From contig CAYYNB010000251.1 in the NCBI GenBank assembly GCA_964472565.1, positions 1 through 6,543 of the forward strand: a stretch of 6,543 bases of DNA, read 5' to 3'. Below, piece after piece: positions 1-5,689 of this stretch. The DNA is from DATAMF01 sp964472565 (GTDB lineage Bacteria; Chloroflexota; Anaerolineae; Aggregatilineales; Aggregatilineaceae). Within the stretch, counting starts at the first letter, position 1, and each line of letters opens with the position of its first letter. The translations under genes were made by a program, and so were the position numbers. The notes beneath the pieces are model-generated. The model worked only from the letters and a program-made list of their open reading frames with translations. It had not been told where the DNA came from and did no database searches.

Positions 1-62
1 CATGGGCCGAGGCAGCCGCGCAGCAGCCGCCGGATCAGCCGCAGCCGTTAGGGGGAGGAACA
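1..62 (+). other. Possible 3' end of an upstream gene, frame unresolved
   Basis: These bases hold no complete gene. Frame 1 reads a short Arg/Ser-rich peptide that stops at a TAG at 49-51, 11 bases before the next start. Frame 3 has no stop and reads a Pro/Gln-rich stretch (QQPPDQPQP) much like the tails of the two proteins downstream, but it runs straight into the first of them. An upstream gene could therefore end at 51, or a third paralogue with a P/Q tail could lie upstream in frame 3. The GGGGGAGGA at 51-59 fits a ribosome binding site for the ATG at 63, which favours a separate downstream gene. The window edge prevents a decision. Confidence 0.3.
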
Positions 63-611
63 ATGCAGCGCTCTGCCGTGTTTATGCCGACATTGATTCT
101 CGTTGTGGTAGGAGCGGCTTTGGTGGTTGTGGGCTTATTTTTGCCGATTCTGTCCTGCAAGGATGGCACCGCGTATTCCCCCTACTGCGAAGACAGCAAG
201 TTATTCCAAACGGACAGCGATGGCTTCAATGCAACGCTGCAAGATAACTTCTTTGCGATCACGCTCCTGATGGTACTGTTGGCGGGTATCTATACCGCGT
301 TTCGAGGGCAGGGTTTGCTTCCAGTGGCGGGCACGCTGCTGGGGTTTATGGCCTATATTTTTTATATCGCGGCGTACCAGGCGAGCGAATTTGAGACGTA
401 TAACCTGGGTTTTGCCTGGTTGTTTCTGATCGGGGGCGGGCTGGTGGTGTTGGGCGGCGGGCTGGCCTTGATCATGAGCCGTCCGCGGTCTGTTGGGTAC
501 AGCAGTCCCTATGCCAGCCCCTACCAGCAGCCCTATGGTTATGATCAATACTATCAGCCGCAGCAGCCACAAGCGCCTTACCAGCCGAATGATTGGTCCA
601 GGAGAAAGTAA
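63..611 (+). CDS. Four-helix membrane protein with Pro/Gln/Tyr-rich cytoplasmic tail (paralogue 1)
   Basis: I do not recognise a named family. The 182-residue protein has four hydrophobic segments at about 9-30, 63-80, 85-105 and 115-138. A low-complexity tail from about 139 to the end is rich in Pro, Gln and Tyr and finishes with basic WSRRK. The loop after helix 1 is acidic and contains C32 and C42. The loop between helices 2 and 3 is short (RGQG), and the tail opens with basic SRPRS. By the positive-inside rule this puts both ends in the cytoplasm and the Cys-bearing loop outside, where a disulphide is possible. The start is set by GGGGGAGGA just upstream of the ATG. The next gene begins two bases after the stop and encodes a protein of the same plan, sharing motifs such as IYxAxxGxGL and YIFY, so the pair looks like a tandem duplication in one operon. 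Function is unknown; a membrane scaffold or envelope-stress role would be speculation. Confidence 0.85.
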   Translation: MQRSAVFMPTLILVVVGAALVVVGLFLPILSCKDGTAYSPYCEDSKLFQTDSDGFNATLQDNFFAITLLMVLLAGIYTAFRGQGLLPVAGTLLGFMAYIFYIAAYQASEFETYNLGFAWLFLIGGGLVVLGGGLALIMSRPRSVGYSSPYASPYQQPYGYDQYYQPQQPQAPYQPNDWSRRK

Positions 612-613
612 CC

Positions 614-1255
614 ATGCAGCAGCGTAACCCGGTAGGAATGATCCTGGCTTTGCTTGGCATCGTGTTGGTTGTGATCGGAACCTTTGTACCGATTGCCTGC
701 GGTGGCAATTGCAGCGATCTGGAACAGTCGGCGCTGTTTTCGTTTGGGCGTTTCGAAGACAGCGGCGTCGGGTTTTTCCTCGGCATGGCGAGGAATCTGA
801 TGGGCGTCCTGCCGCTGATCGTGGCGGTCATGGCGATCTATCCCGCCGTGACGGGCAAAGGGCTGGAAGCGCTGTACGGCATCCTGTTGGTGTACAGCCT
901 CTACATTTTCTATCTGCTCATCATCGACGGGGATTCAGACCCCAGCATCGGCTGGGTGTTACTCTTCGGCGGGGTAGGGTGCATGATCGCGGGGCATATC
1001 GTCGGTGGGCGACAGCCGCGCAGCCACTATTATGCCGGGCAGCAGTACCAGCCGTATGATCCCTATGGGCAGTACCAACAGCCCTACGGGCAGCCATATG
1101 GACAGCAGCCGCCTTCCTACGGGCAGCAGCCCCCATCGTATGGTCAACCCCCATCCTATGGGCAGCAGCCGCCTTACCAGCCGTCCAGCGGCGCGCCGGA
1201 TCCGTGGGGCCAGCCGCAGCAGCCGCCCTATCGCGGGCCGTCAGACAAACGCTAA
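614..1255 (+). CDS. Four-helix membrane protein with SYGQQPP-repeat tail (paralogue 2)
   Basis: This 213-residue protein is a paralogue of the preceding one. Hydrophobic segments lie at about 7-28, 56-80, 85-105 and 111-131. C29 and C33 sit in the loop after helix 1, and an acidic loop (DGDSDP) separates helices 3 and 4. A tail of about 80 residues starts with basic GGRQPRS and then becomes almost entirely Tyr, Gly, Gln, Pro and Ser, with SYGQQPP-like repeats at about 158-187. It is predicted to face the cytoplasm. I chose the ATG at 614 because AGGAGAAAG lies just before it at 600-608. An in-frame ATG at 593 would overlap the upstream gene and add seven residues ahead of the hydrophobic N-terminus. 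The two-base gap to the upstream stop suggests translational coupling, and a strong hairpin follows the stop. No domain of known function is recognisable. The tail resembles low-complexity segments known to self-associate, but that similarity is compositional only. Confidence 0.85.
   Translation: MQQRNPVGMILALLGIVLVVIGTFVPIACGGNCSDLEQSALFSFGRFEDSGVGFFLGMARNLMGVLPLIVAVMAIYPAVTGKGLEALYGILLVYSLYIFYLLIIDGDSDPSIGWVLLFGGVGCMIAGHIVGGRQPRSHYYAGQQYQPYDPYGQYQQPYGQPYGQQPPSYGQQPPSYGQPPSYGQQPPYQPSSGAPDPWGQPQQPPYRGPSDKR
1085..1174 (+). repeat. In-frame tandem repeats coding SYGQQPP-type units
   Basis: Residues 158-187 of the second membrane protein are imperfect tandem units of the form (P)SYGQQPP, four to five copies, one shortened to SYGQPP. 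At DNA level the units recur about every 18-21 bases with wobble-position differences (tcctacgggcagcagcc against tcctatgggcagcagcc). The array may change copy number by slippage, but the synonymous divergence between units suggests it is not freshly expanded. Confidence 0.75.
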
Positions 1256-1260
1256 AACCC

Positions 1261-1296
1261 GATTTAAGCTGAATCGCTCCTGATTCAGCTTAAATC
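1261..1296. terminator. Perfect 15-bp stem-loop between convergent genes, likely bidirectional terminator
   Basis: GATTTAAGCTGAATC at 1261-1275 and its exact reverse complement at 1282-1296 flank a six-base loop (GCTCCT). The stem begins five bases after the membrane-protein stop. The T-tract on the + strand is poor (TTGCGTCATTT); on the - strand the stem is followed by GGGTTTTAGC. The position between two convergent genes supports a terminator acting in both directions. The stem is AT-rich and unusually perfect for a plain terminator, so a protein-binding palindrome is an alternative. The rest of the 186-base gap contains a related partial copy at 1304-1317 and two TTTATCCC words, but no gene. 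Confidence 0.6.
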
Positions 1297-1441
1297 TTGC
1301 GTCATTTAGGCTAAATCATTCCCACATTTATCCCAATTAAGGCTACTTTTATCCCCACCTGGAGCGCATTAGAAAAGGGTTGGATCGCTGAGTCGCGCTT
1401 GTGTGTGAAATCGGTCTGTTAGCCGCCCCGCCACAAAATTA

Positions 1442-2302
1442 TCAGGCCAGTTCGACGGGGACCGGATCGATCTTGCGACGGCCCTGCGCATCTTCGATCA
1501 GGTATCCGGCGGGAAGCTGCGTGTCGTGCTGGAAGATCAGCAGGCCGTGTGTGTCGAGCGCCCACTGCTGCCAGCGCCGTTTGGTTTCGAGCGAGACGAG
1601 CGGCTCCACATCATAGGCGGTCATCCAGCCGAGGCGCTCAAAATGAATAGCATAGCTGGCGAAGTCGGCCATAAAAAGCGCCTGCTGTCCCTCGCTCGTG
1701 AAGAGAATCGCTTGATGGGCAGGGGTGTGGCCGGGTGTGATGACGCCGCACACACCGGGCACGATCTCCATGTCGCCGTCGAGCAGCCTCATCTGGCCGG
1801 ACTGAACGAGCGGATCATAGTTAATAGGAAAATAGGTCGCTTTGGTGCGCTCGTTGGGGCGCATGGCGTCTTCATATTCGCGGCGCTGCGCGTAATAGGT
1901 CGCGTTCGGGAAGCGGGGGACAATGTTCCCGGCGGGGTCAAAGGACGTGTTGCCCGCACAGTGATCGCCGTGCAGGTGGGTGTTGATCACGATGTCGATG
2001 TCATCCGGCGTCACGCCCAGCCGTGCCAGCCCTGCGATCAGATCGCCTGTCGGGTGGATGAGGCCCCACTGTTCGACCATCTTGGGGGGCATTTTATCGC
2101 CTAGCCCGGTATCCACGAGAATCTTTTTGCCGCCCGCCTCGACCAGCAAGCACGTCAGGATCATGGGGACACGATTCTGATCGTCGGGGGCAAGATAGCG
2201 GCTCCACAGCACGCGGGGCACCAGCCCAAAGGGGCCGCCGCCATCGACATGCACCACGCCATCACTCACCAGATGAATGTTGATCTCGCCAAGCTGAATC
2301 AT
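1442..2302 (-). CDS. Metallo-beta-lactamase-fold hydrolase, lactonase-like
   Basis: This 286-residue protein belongs to the MBL-fold metallohydrolases. The signature THLHGDH places zinc ligands at H109, H111, D113 and H114. Further ligands are likely at H192 (in PGHTPAH), D213 (in ADFASY, bridging) and H259 (in FQHD). This is the complete dinuclear set seen in N-acyl-homoserine lactone lactonases and related esterases, and the length suits that subgroup. There is no signal peptide, so it is probably cytoplasmic. The substrate cannot be read from the sequence: AHL or other lactones, phosphotriesters and simple esters are all possible. The ATG at 2302 is preceded by AAAGGA about ten bases upstream on the - strand. 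An AT-rich TATGCTATAT at 2331-2340 (- strand) could serve as the -10 region. The gene is divergent from the F420-type oxidoreductase and convergent with the membrane-protein pair. Confidence 0.92.
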   Translation of the reverse strand: MIQLGEINIHLVSDGVVHVDGGGPFGLVPRVLWSRYLAPDDQNRVPMILTCLLVEAGGKKILVDTGLGDKMPPKMVEQWGLIHPTGDLIAGLARLGVTPDDIDIVINTHLHGDHCAGNTSFDPAGNIVPRFPNATYYAQRREYEDAMRPNERTKATYFPINYDPLVQSGQMRLLDGDMEIVPGVCGVITPGHTPAHQAILFTSEGQQALFMADFASYAIHFERLGWMTAYDVEPLVSLETKRRWQQWALDTHGLLIFQHDTQLPAGYLIEDAQGRRKIDPVPVELA

Positions 2303-2345
2303 GGTTTCGGAATCCTTTCGTCCGAGAAAAATATAGCATATTTGA

Positions 2346-2374
2346 TTGATTCGGCGGCATTTTGGCTGTACGAT
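2346..2374 (+). promoter_or_regulatory. Candidate sigma-70-type promoter for the deazaflavin-dependent oxidoreductase
   Basis: TTGATT at 2346-2351 and TACGAT at 2369-2374 are separated by 17 bases, each matching four of six consensus positions. The pair lies 26 bases before the ATG at 2401 and just ahead of the GAAGGAG ribosome binding site at 2388-2394. The 98-base gap is shared with the divergent MBL gene. The identification rests on pattern and spacing only. Confidence 0.45.
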
Positions 2375-2400
2375 GAAAACAAAAAGAGAAGGAGCGGCTT

Positions 2401-3015
2401 ATGATTCGCACTGATGATGGTGGTCAGACTATCGTCCAGGATTATCCAGCGAGCGCACTGCCAATCCCGTATCCACCGCACCCTGGGGGCGCTAAACGCC
2501 TGGTGCTGCTGTGGCGGCTCGGTTTCGGGCCGATCATTGGGCGGCGCTATTTGATCCTCACGACGACGGGGCGCAAAACCGGACATGCCCGGTCTACCGC
2601 CCTCGATTATCACACCTGGAAGCGGCAAATTTATGTGGTCAGTGTCTGGGGCGAACAAGCCCAGTGGTACCGGAATCTGCTGGCGAACCCCTTCGTGACG
2701 ATTCAGACGAAGCACGGCACCGAATATGTGCGAGCGCGCCGGATCACCGACCAGATCGAATTAATGGACGCCTACAAGGTCATCCGCCACAGCCGCAACC
2801 TCCGGCGGTGGGCGGAAGTGGCGATTGGGAAATTTGATGAGCAGAAATTTTTAGAGAACCGGGACCGGCTGCATATCCTGACGTTTGATCCCACCCGCGA
2901 ACCCACTCCCCCACCGGTCACAAACGATCTGGTGTGGGTGTGGGAAGTGCTGGTAACGGCGCTGCTGGTCCGGCAGATCACACGAGTCGGGAAGTCGCGC
3001 CGATCCGAGGAATAG
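2401..3015 (+). CDS. Deazaflavin (F420)-dependent oxidoreductase, DUF385/Ddn nitroreductase family
   Basis: The 204-residue protein carries the hallmark core of the Ddn-type family: TTTGRKTGHARSTALDY at 54-70, a beta-strand IYVVSVWGEQ at 77-86, and WYRNLLANPFVTIQ at 89-102. Family members form a split beta-barrel, bind reduced coenzyme F420 and transfer hydride to quinones, nitro compounds or other acceptors; the natural substrate here is unknown. The Gly-Arg-Lys-Thr-Gly stretch corresponds to the cofactor phosphate/tail-binding region of the family. At the C-terminus, residues about 176-192 are hydrophobic with several Trp and are followed by basic residues, suggesting membrane association. 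The ATG is preceded by GAAGGAG at good spacing. If the assignment is right the host should make F420, which fits Chloroflexota or Actinobacteria better than most proteobacteria. The gene stands alone, divergent from the MBL gene, and ends just before a GC-rich hairpin. Confidence 0.9.
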   Translation: MIRTDDGGQTIVQDYPASALPIPYPPHPGGAKRLVLLWRLGFGPIIGRRYLILTTTGRKTGHARSTALDYHTWKRQIYVVSVWGEQAQWYRNLLANPFVTIQTKHGTEYVRARRITDQIELMDAYKVIRHSRNLRRWAEVAIGKFDEQKFLENRDRLHILTFDPTREPTPPPVTNDLVWVWEVLVTALLVRQITRVGKSRRSEE

Positions 3016-3022
3016 AACAGAC

Positions 3023-3052
3023 CGCCGGGGCAATTCGTGAATCGCCCCGGCG
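3023..3052. terminator. GC-rich stem-loop between convergent genes, bidirectional terminator candidate
   Basis: CGCCGGGGC at 3023-3031 pairs perfectly with GCCCCGGCG at 3044-3052. The inner bases ATT/AAT can extend the stem after one A/C mismatch. It starts seven bases after the oxidoreductase stop and lies 22 bases beyond the GH13 stop on the other strand. No long T-run follows on either strand, though the - strand continues TCTGTTCTATT. Position and stem strength suggest transcription stop from both sides. Confidence 0.6.
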
Positions 3053-3074
3053 AACCTCATCCCCTGGCGCGGAA

Positions 3075-4739
3075 TCAGGGCTGTTTGATGAAGAGCTTCA
3101 CGTCGCTTTCGGCCAGCGAGTCGTGGAGCATACTGCCTTGAATATCGACATCGTAGTTGTAGACCCACTCGTGCCAGCGGCCATCGTTCGGCCAGTTCGG
3201 AATGTGAACTTCGCCCACATAGTCCGGCTTAAAGTTGGCGACCACCACCAGCATATTGCCTTCGTCGTTCCAGCGCTTATAAGCGAGGATCGCACGCTGG
3301 TGATCCATATAAAACGGCTCAATGTTGCCCGTTAGCAGCGCCGGGTTTTCTTTGCGCAATTTGATCAGATTCTGGTAGAAGGCCAACAGATCCGCATTTG
3401 TGGCGTTTTGGAGCAAGGCCCAATCGAGTGCCTGCCGCTGGTTAACATCTTTCGGCGCGGAGAAGCCGAACTCCTGGCCCATCCAGAGCATGGGGATACC
3501 GGGCATGGTAAGCAGGAGCATCGCGCCGAGTTTCATCCGGCGGAACGCGGCGTTGTCAAAAAAACCGCCTTTGGCCCCCATCTGCCACATGATACGGTCC
3601 TGGTCGTGGTTGTCGATATAGGCGACCACATTGACATGACTGCTGAAGCCCTCGTTGAGCGGATTCAGGACATGGGCGATAGCGTCCACATGGTAGGGCT
3701 GGCGTCCATCCTGATCCTTGCCAACGAGAGTACACTGCATCTGCTTGGAGAACGACTCGTACCAGGCGGCATCCATCGGCCCATCGAAGCCCGTGACGGC
3801 GGGGTCCTGGGGGACATGTTCCGCGACGGTGAAGAAGGGCTTGATGTCTTTGATAGGCTGGTAGGCGTTATCCCTGAGCCAATAGAGCACATCGTAGTTT
3901 TTGATGATGGCGGTGGCATCGAAGCGAATGCCATCAATATGGAAATGCTGGACCCAGTGATGGAGCGCATCGGCCACAAACTGGCTGGCCGGCCACACAT
4001 CCAATTTTTCATCCCGATAACTATAGTTGAACTTCGGTCCCCACTGGGCATGTGGTTCATCCGGGTTAACCCGGTAGTACCAGTACTGGTAGTCGATTTT
4101 GGCGAGCGGGGTATTGTCTTCGCTGTGGTTGTAGACACCATCCAGAATAACGCGGATGCCGCGCTTATGGCACTCATCGATCAGTTGGCAAAAATCATCG
4201 GGCGTGCCGTAGTTATTTTCCACCGCGAACATAAAACGCGGATTGTAGCCCCACGAATAGCCGCCGGGGAAATCGTTCACGGGCATGAATTCAACCGCGT
4301 TAATGCCAAGTTCCACCAGATGATCCAGCTTTTCGATGACCCCCACAAAATTGCCACCATAATCGCCGATATGCATTTCATAGATGATCAACTGGTCGTT
4401 GGACGGAAGCGGCGTTTGATCATATTTCCACTGATAGCTGGTGATGACACGCTGCCCATTTTTGACCGTGATGCAGGCGTTTTCGTCGGCGTCACGGGTG
4501 ACGCGCAGCGCACGCGGATCGGCCACACTGATCATCTCATTTTCGGAGAAATAGCTGTTCGATTTGAGCTTGAATTTATAAGCATAACTGCCATCGCCGA
4601 GCGGGACATCGACGCGCCACCAGCCTTGATCATCGCGCTGCATAGGGATAGGCTGCCAATTATTCCAATCGCCAATGAGAGCGACGTTTTCGTTGTAGGG
4701 GGCGAAGAGTGCAAATTCGATACCGTTTTTCTGTGCCAT
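3075..4739 (-). CDS. GH13 alpha-glucan enzyme with CBM48-like N-terminus (alpha-amylase / branching-enzyme-like)
   Basis: Read from the ATG at 4739, the protein has 554 residues. An N-terminal beta-sandwich resembling CBM48 (FALFAPYNENVALIGDWNNW and onward, about 10-60) precedes a GH13 barrel. The four conserved regions are present: DGVYNH (200-205), GIRFDATA with nucleophile D274, TVAEH with acid/base E307, and YIDNHDQ with D379. The catalytic triad is intact, so the enzyme should cut or transfer alpha-glucosidic bonds in glycogen-like glucans, in the cytoplasm since no signal peptide is seen. NHDQ in region IV is more like amylases and maltooligosyltrehalose trehalohydrolases than classical GlgB, and the protein is shorter than typical GlgB. 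Hydrolase versus branching activity stays open. An upstream in-frame TTG at 4769, close behind AAGGGAG, would add ten residues (VSGYGNGRG region). I prefer the ATG because homology-like sequence begins there. No other glycogen gene is adjacent. Confidence 0.9.
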   Translation of the reverse strand: MAQKNGIEFALFAPYNENVALIGDWNNWQPIPMQRDDQGWWRVDVPLGDGSYAYKFKLKSNSYFSENEMISVADPRALRVTRDADENACITVKNGQRVITSYQWKYDQTPLPSNDQLIIYEMHIGDYGGNFVGVIEKLDHLVELGINAVEFMPVNDFPGGYSWGYNPRFMFAVENNYGTPDDFCQLIDECHKRGIRVILDGVYNHSEDNTPLAKIDYQYWYYRVNPDEPHAQWGPKFNYSYRDEKLDVWPASQFVADALHHWVQHFHIDGIRFDATAIIKNYDVLYWLRDNAYQPIKDIKPFFTVAEHVPQDPAVTGFDGPMDAAWYESFSKQMQCTLVGKDQDGRQPYHVDAIAHVLNPLNEGFSSHVNVVAYIDNHDQDRIMWQMGAKGGFFDNAAFRRMKLGAMLLLTMPGIPMLWMGQEFGFSAPKDVNQRQALDWALLQNATNADLLAFYQNLIKLRKENPALLTGNIEPFYMDHQRAILAYKRWNDEGNMLVVVANFKPDYVGEVHIPNWPNDGRWHEWVYNYDVDIQGSMLHDSLAESDVKLFIKQP

Positions 4740-4787
4740 ACCTCTTCCATTTCCATAGCCAGATACCAATTCTCCCTTACCAAAGAG

Positions 4788-4793
4788 ATTATA
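4788..4793 (-). promoter_or_regulatory. Candidate -10 box for the GH13 gene
   Basis: On the - strand this reads TATAAT, a perfect -10 consensus, about 50 bases upstream of the ATG at 4739. No convincing -35 lies 16-18 bases further upstream (the best position reads GCTAAT). A start site near 4781 would leave almost no leader before the TTG at 4769 but a normal leader before the ATG, which mildly supports the ATG start. Confidence 0.4.
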
Positions 4794-4858
4794 AACAGAA
4801 TGGAGCCTGGATTAGCGAGAAGATGGCAAAAATGGAACATCTGTGCTATCCTTGTAAT

Positions 4859-4887
4859 CTGACAATGAGGGATGCGAAAATTATCAC
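4859..4887 (+). promoter_or_regulatory. Weak candidate promoter for the SRAP gene
   Basis: CTGACA at 4859-4864 (five of six consensus bases) is followed after 17 bases by TATCAC at 4882-4887 (four of six). The ribosome binding site GGAGGA lies at 4897-4902, so the leader would be very short. A second -10-like word, TGTAAT at 4853-4858, has no good partner. No LexA-type operator is evident in the 168-base divergent gap. Confidence 0.25.
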
Positions 4888-4907
4888 AGTGTATTCGGAG
4901 GAAAATC

Positions 4908-5591
4908 ATGTGTGGACGATTTACACTTACGGAAACGAATCCCGACGTGTTGGCGCAGATGTTCGATCTGGGAAGGCTCCCGCCTGATCTGCCGCCGCGC
5001 TACAACATCGCGCCGACTCAGCCTGTCGCTACGGTGATCAATAATCCTCAAAATGGACAAAATGAACTGGTGCTGATGCGGTGGGGGTTGGTGCCATCGT
5101 GGGCGAAAGACCTGTCGATTGGGAACCAAATGATCAACGCCCGGTACGAAAGTGCAGCCGAAAAACCCGCGTTCCGCTCCGCGCTGAGCCAGCGGCGGTG
5201 CCTGGTGATCGCAGATGGATTCTACGAGTGGAAAAAGGACAGCGCGGATGGCAAAACGCCGATGTATATCGCGCTCAGCGATCACCAGCCGTTTGGGTTC
5301 GCCGGCTTGTGGGAGCGGTGGGTGGAACCAGCAAGCGGAGAAGTTATCATGACCTGCACGATTCTGACCGGGGAACCGAATCAACTGATCGCGCCGATTC
5401 ATGACCGGATGGCGATTATTGTGCCGCGCAATGATTATGAGGAATGGCTTGATCCGGCGCAGACGGATGCCCGCCAGGCGGTGGCGCGGCTGCGGCCTTA
5501 TCCGGCAGCGGACATGATGGTGTATCCCGTGTCGAAACGCGTGAACAGCCCTCACACGGATGGGCCGGAACTGATCGAGCGGGCCGGGTAG
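4908..5591 (+). CDS. SRAP-domain protein (YedK/HMCES-like abasic-site crosslinking protein)
   Basis: The 227-residue product starts MCGRFT, the defining SRAP N-terminus. After Met removal, Cys becomes residue 1 and its amine and thiol form a thiazolidine link with abasic sites in single-stranded DNA, shielding them during replication. Other active-site positions are recognisable: N77 in INARYES, E107 in DGFYEWKK and H165 in IHDRM, matching the Asn/Glu/His set of E. coli YedK. WGLVPSWAKD at 59-68 is also typical. Length is normal for a bacterial SRAP protein. The start must be the ATG at 4908, with GGAGGA at 4897-4902; an upstream in-frame ATG at 4872 would bury the essential Cys and is rejected. 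The gene is divergent from the GH13 gene, with no obvious DNA-repair partner or prophage next to it. The old name 'SOS response-associated peptidase' reflects proposed autoprocessing. Confidence 0.95.
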   Translation: MCGRFTLTETNPDVLAQMFDLGRLPPDLPPRYNIAPTQPVATVINNPQNGQNELVLMRWGLVPSWAKDLSIGNQMINARYESAAEKPAFRSALSQRRCLVIADGFYEWKKDSADGKTPMYIALSDHQPFGFAGLWERWVEPASGEVIMTCTILTGEPNQLIAPIHDRMAIIVPRNDYEEWLDPAQTDARQAVARLRPYPAADMMVYPVSKRVNSPHTDGPELIERAG

Positions 5592-5601
5592 ACGGGGTGC
5601 G

Positions 5602-5630
5602 TTTACAAGTTTTTGCAACGATTTTATGAC
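5602..5630 (+). promoter_or_regulatory. Candidate promoter for the sugar transferase gene
   Basis: TTTACA at 5602-5607 and TATGAC at 5625-5630 are 17 bases apart, matching five and four of six consensus bases. They lie in the 98-base gap after the SRAP stop and would give a leader of about 50 bases. A second -10-like TATAGT at 5662-5667 lacks a well-spaced -35. No terminator hairpin is visible for the SRAP gene, so read-through from it is also possible. Confidence 0.4.
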
Positions 5631-5689
5631 AACTATGTGGATTTGTCGGGCTTGCTTCGGGTATAGTGAACACTAGAAAGGAGCGAGCT

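Noticed and set aside
2..247. 81-codon open frame over the start of the first membrane gene
   Set aside because: It overlaps a better gene with a ribosome binding site and clear helices; its composition is Arg/Ala-rich without pattern.
593..613. Upstream ATG for the second membrane protein
   Set aside because: It would overlap the preceding gene and separate the start from the AGGAGAAAG site, which fits the ATG at 614.
1085..1174. CRISPR-like or mobile repeat
   Set aside because: The repeats are in frame, about 18-21 bases apart without unique spacers, and encode a low-complexity tail.
1401..1616. Small + strand open frame in the gap after the membrane-protein pair
   Set aside because: Most of it is antisense to the MBL gene and there is no good ribosome binding site.
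3408..4862. 484-codon open frame on the + strand opposite the GH13 gene
   Set aside because: It lies wholly antisense to a gene with intact GH13 catalytic motifs, its translation shows no domain pattern, and long antisense frames are common opposite GC-rich genes.
4872..4907. Upstream ATG extending the SRAP protein by 12 residues
   Set aside because: SRAP chemistry needs Cys immediately after the initiator Met; the ATG at 4908 gives MCGRF and has a proper GGAGGA site.
4884..5618. 244-codon open frame on the - strand opposite the SRAP gene
   Set aside because: It is antisense to a gene with a complete SRAP active site. The translation is Arg/His-rich with no recognisable motif, typical of a shadow frame.
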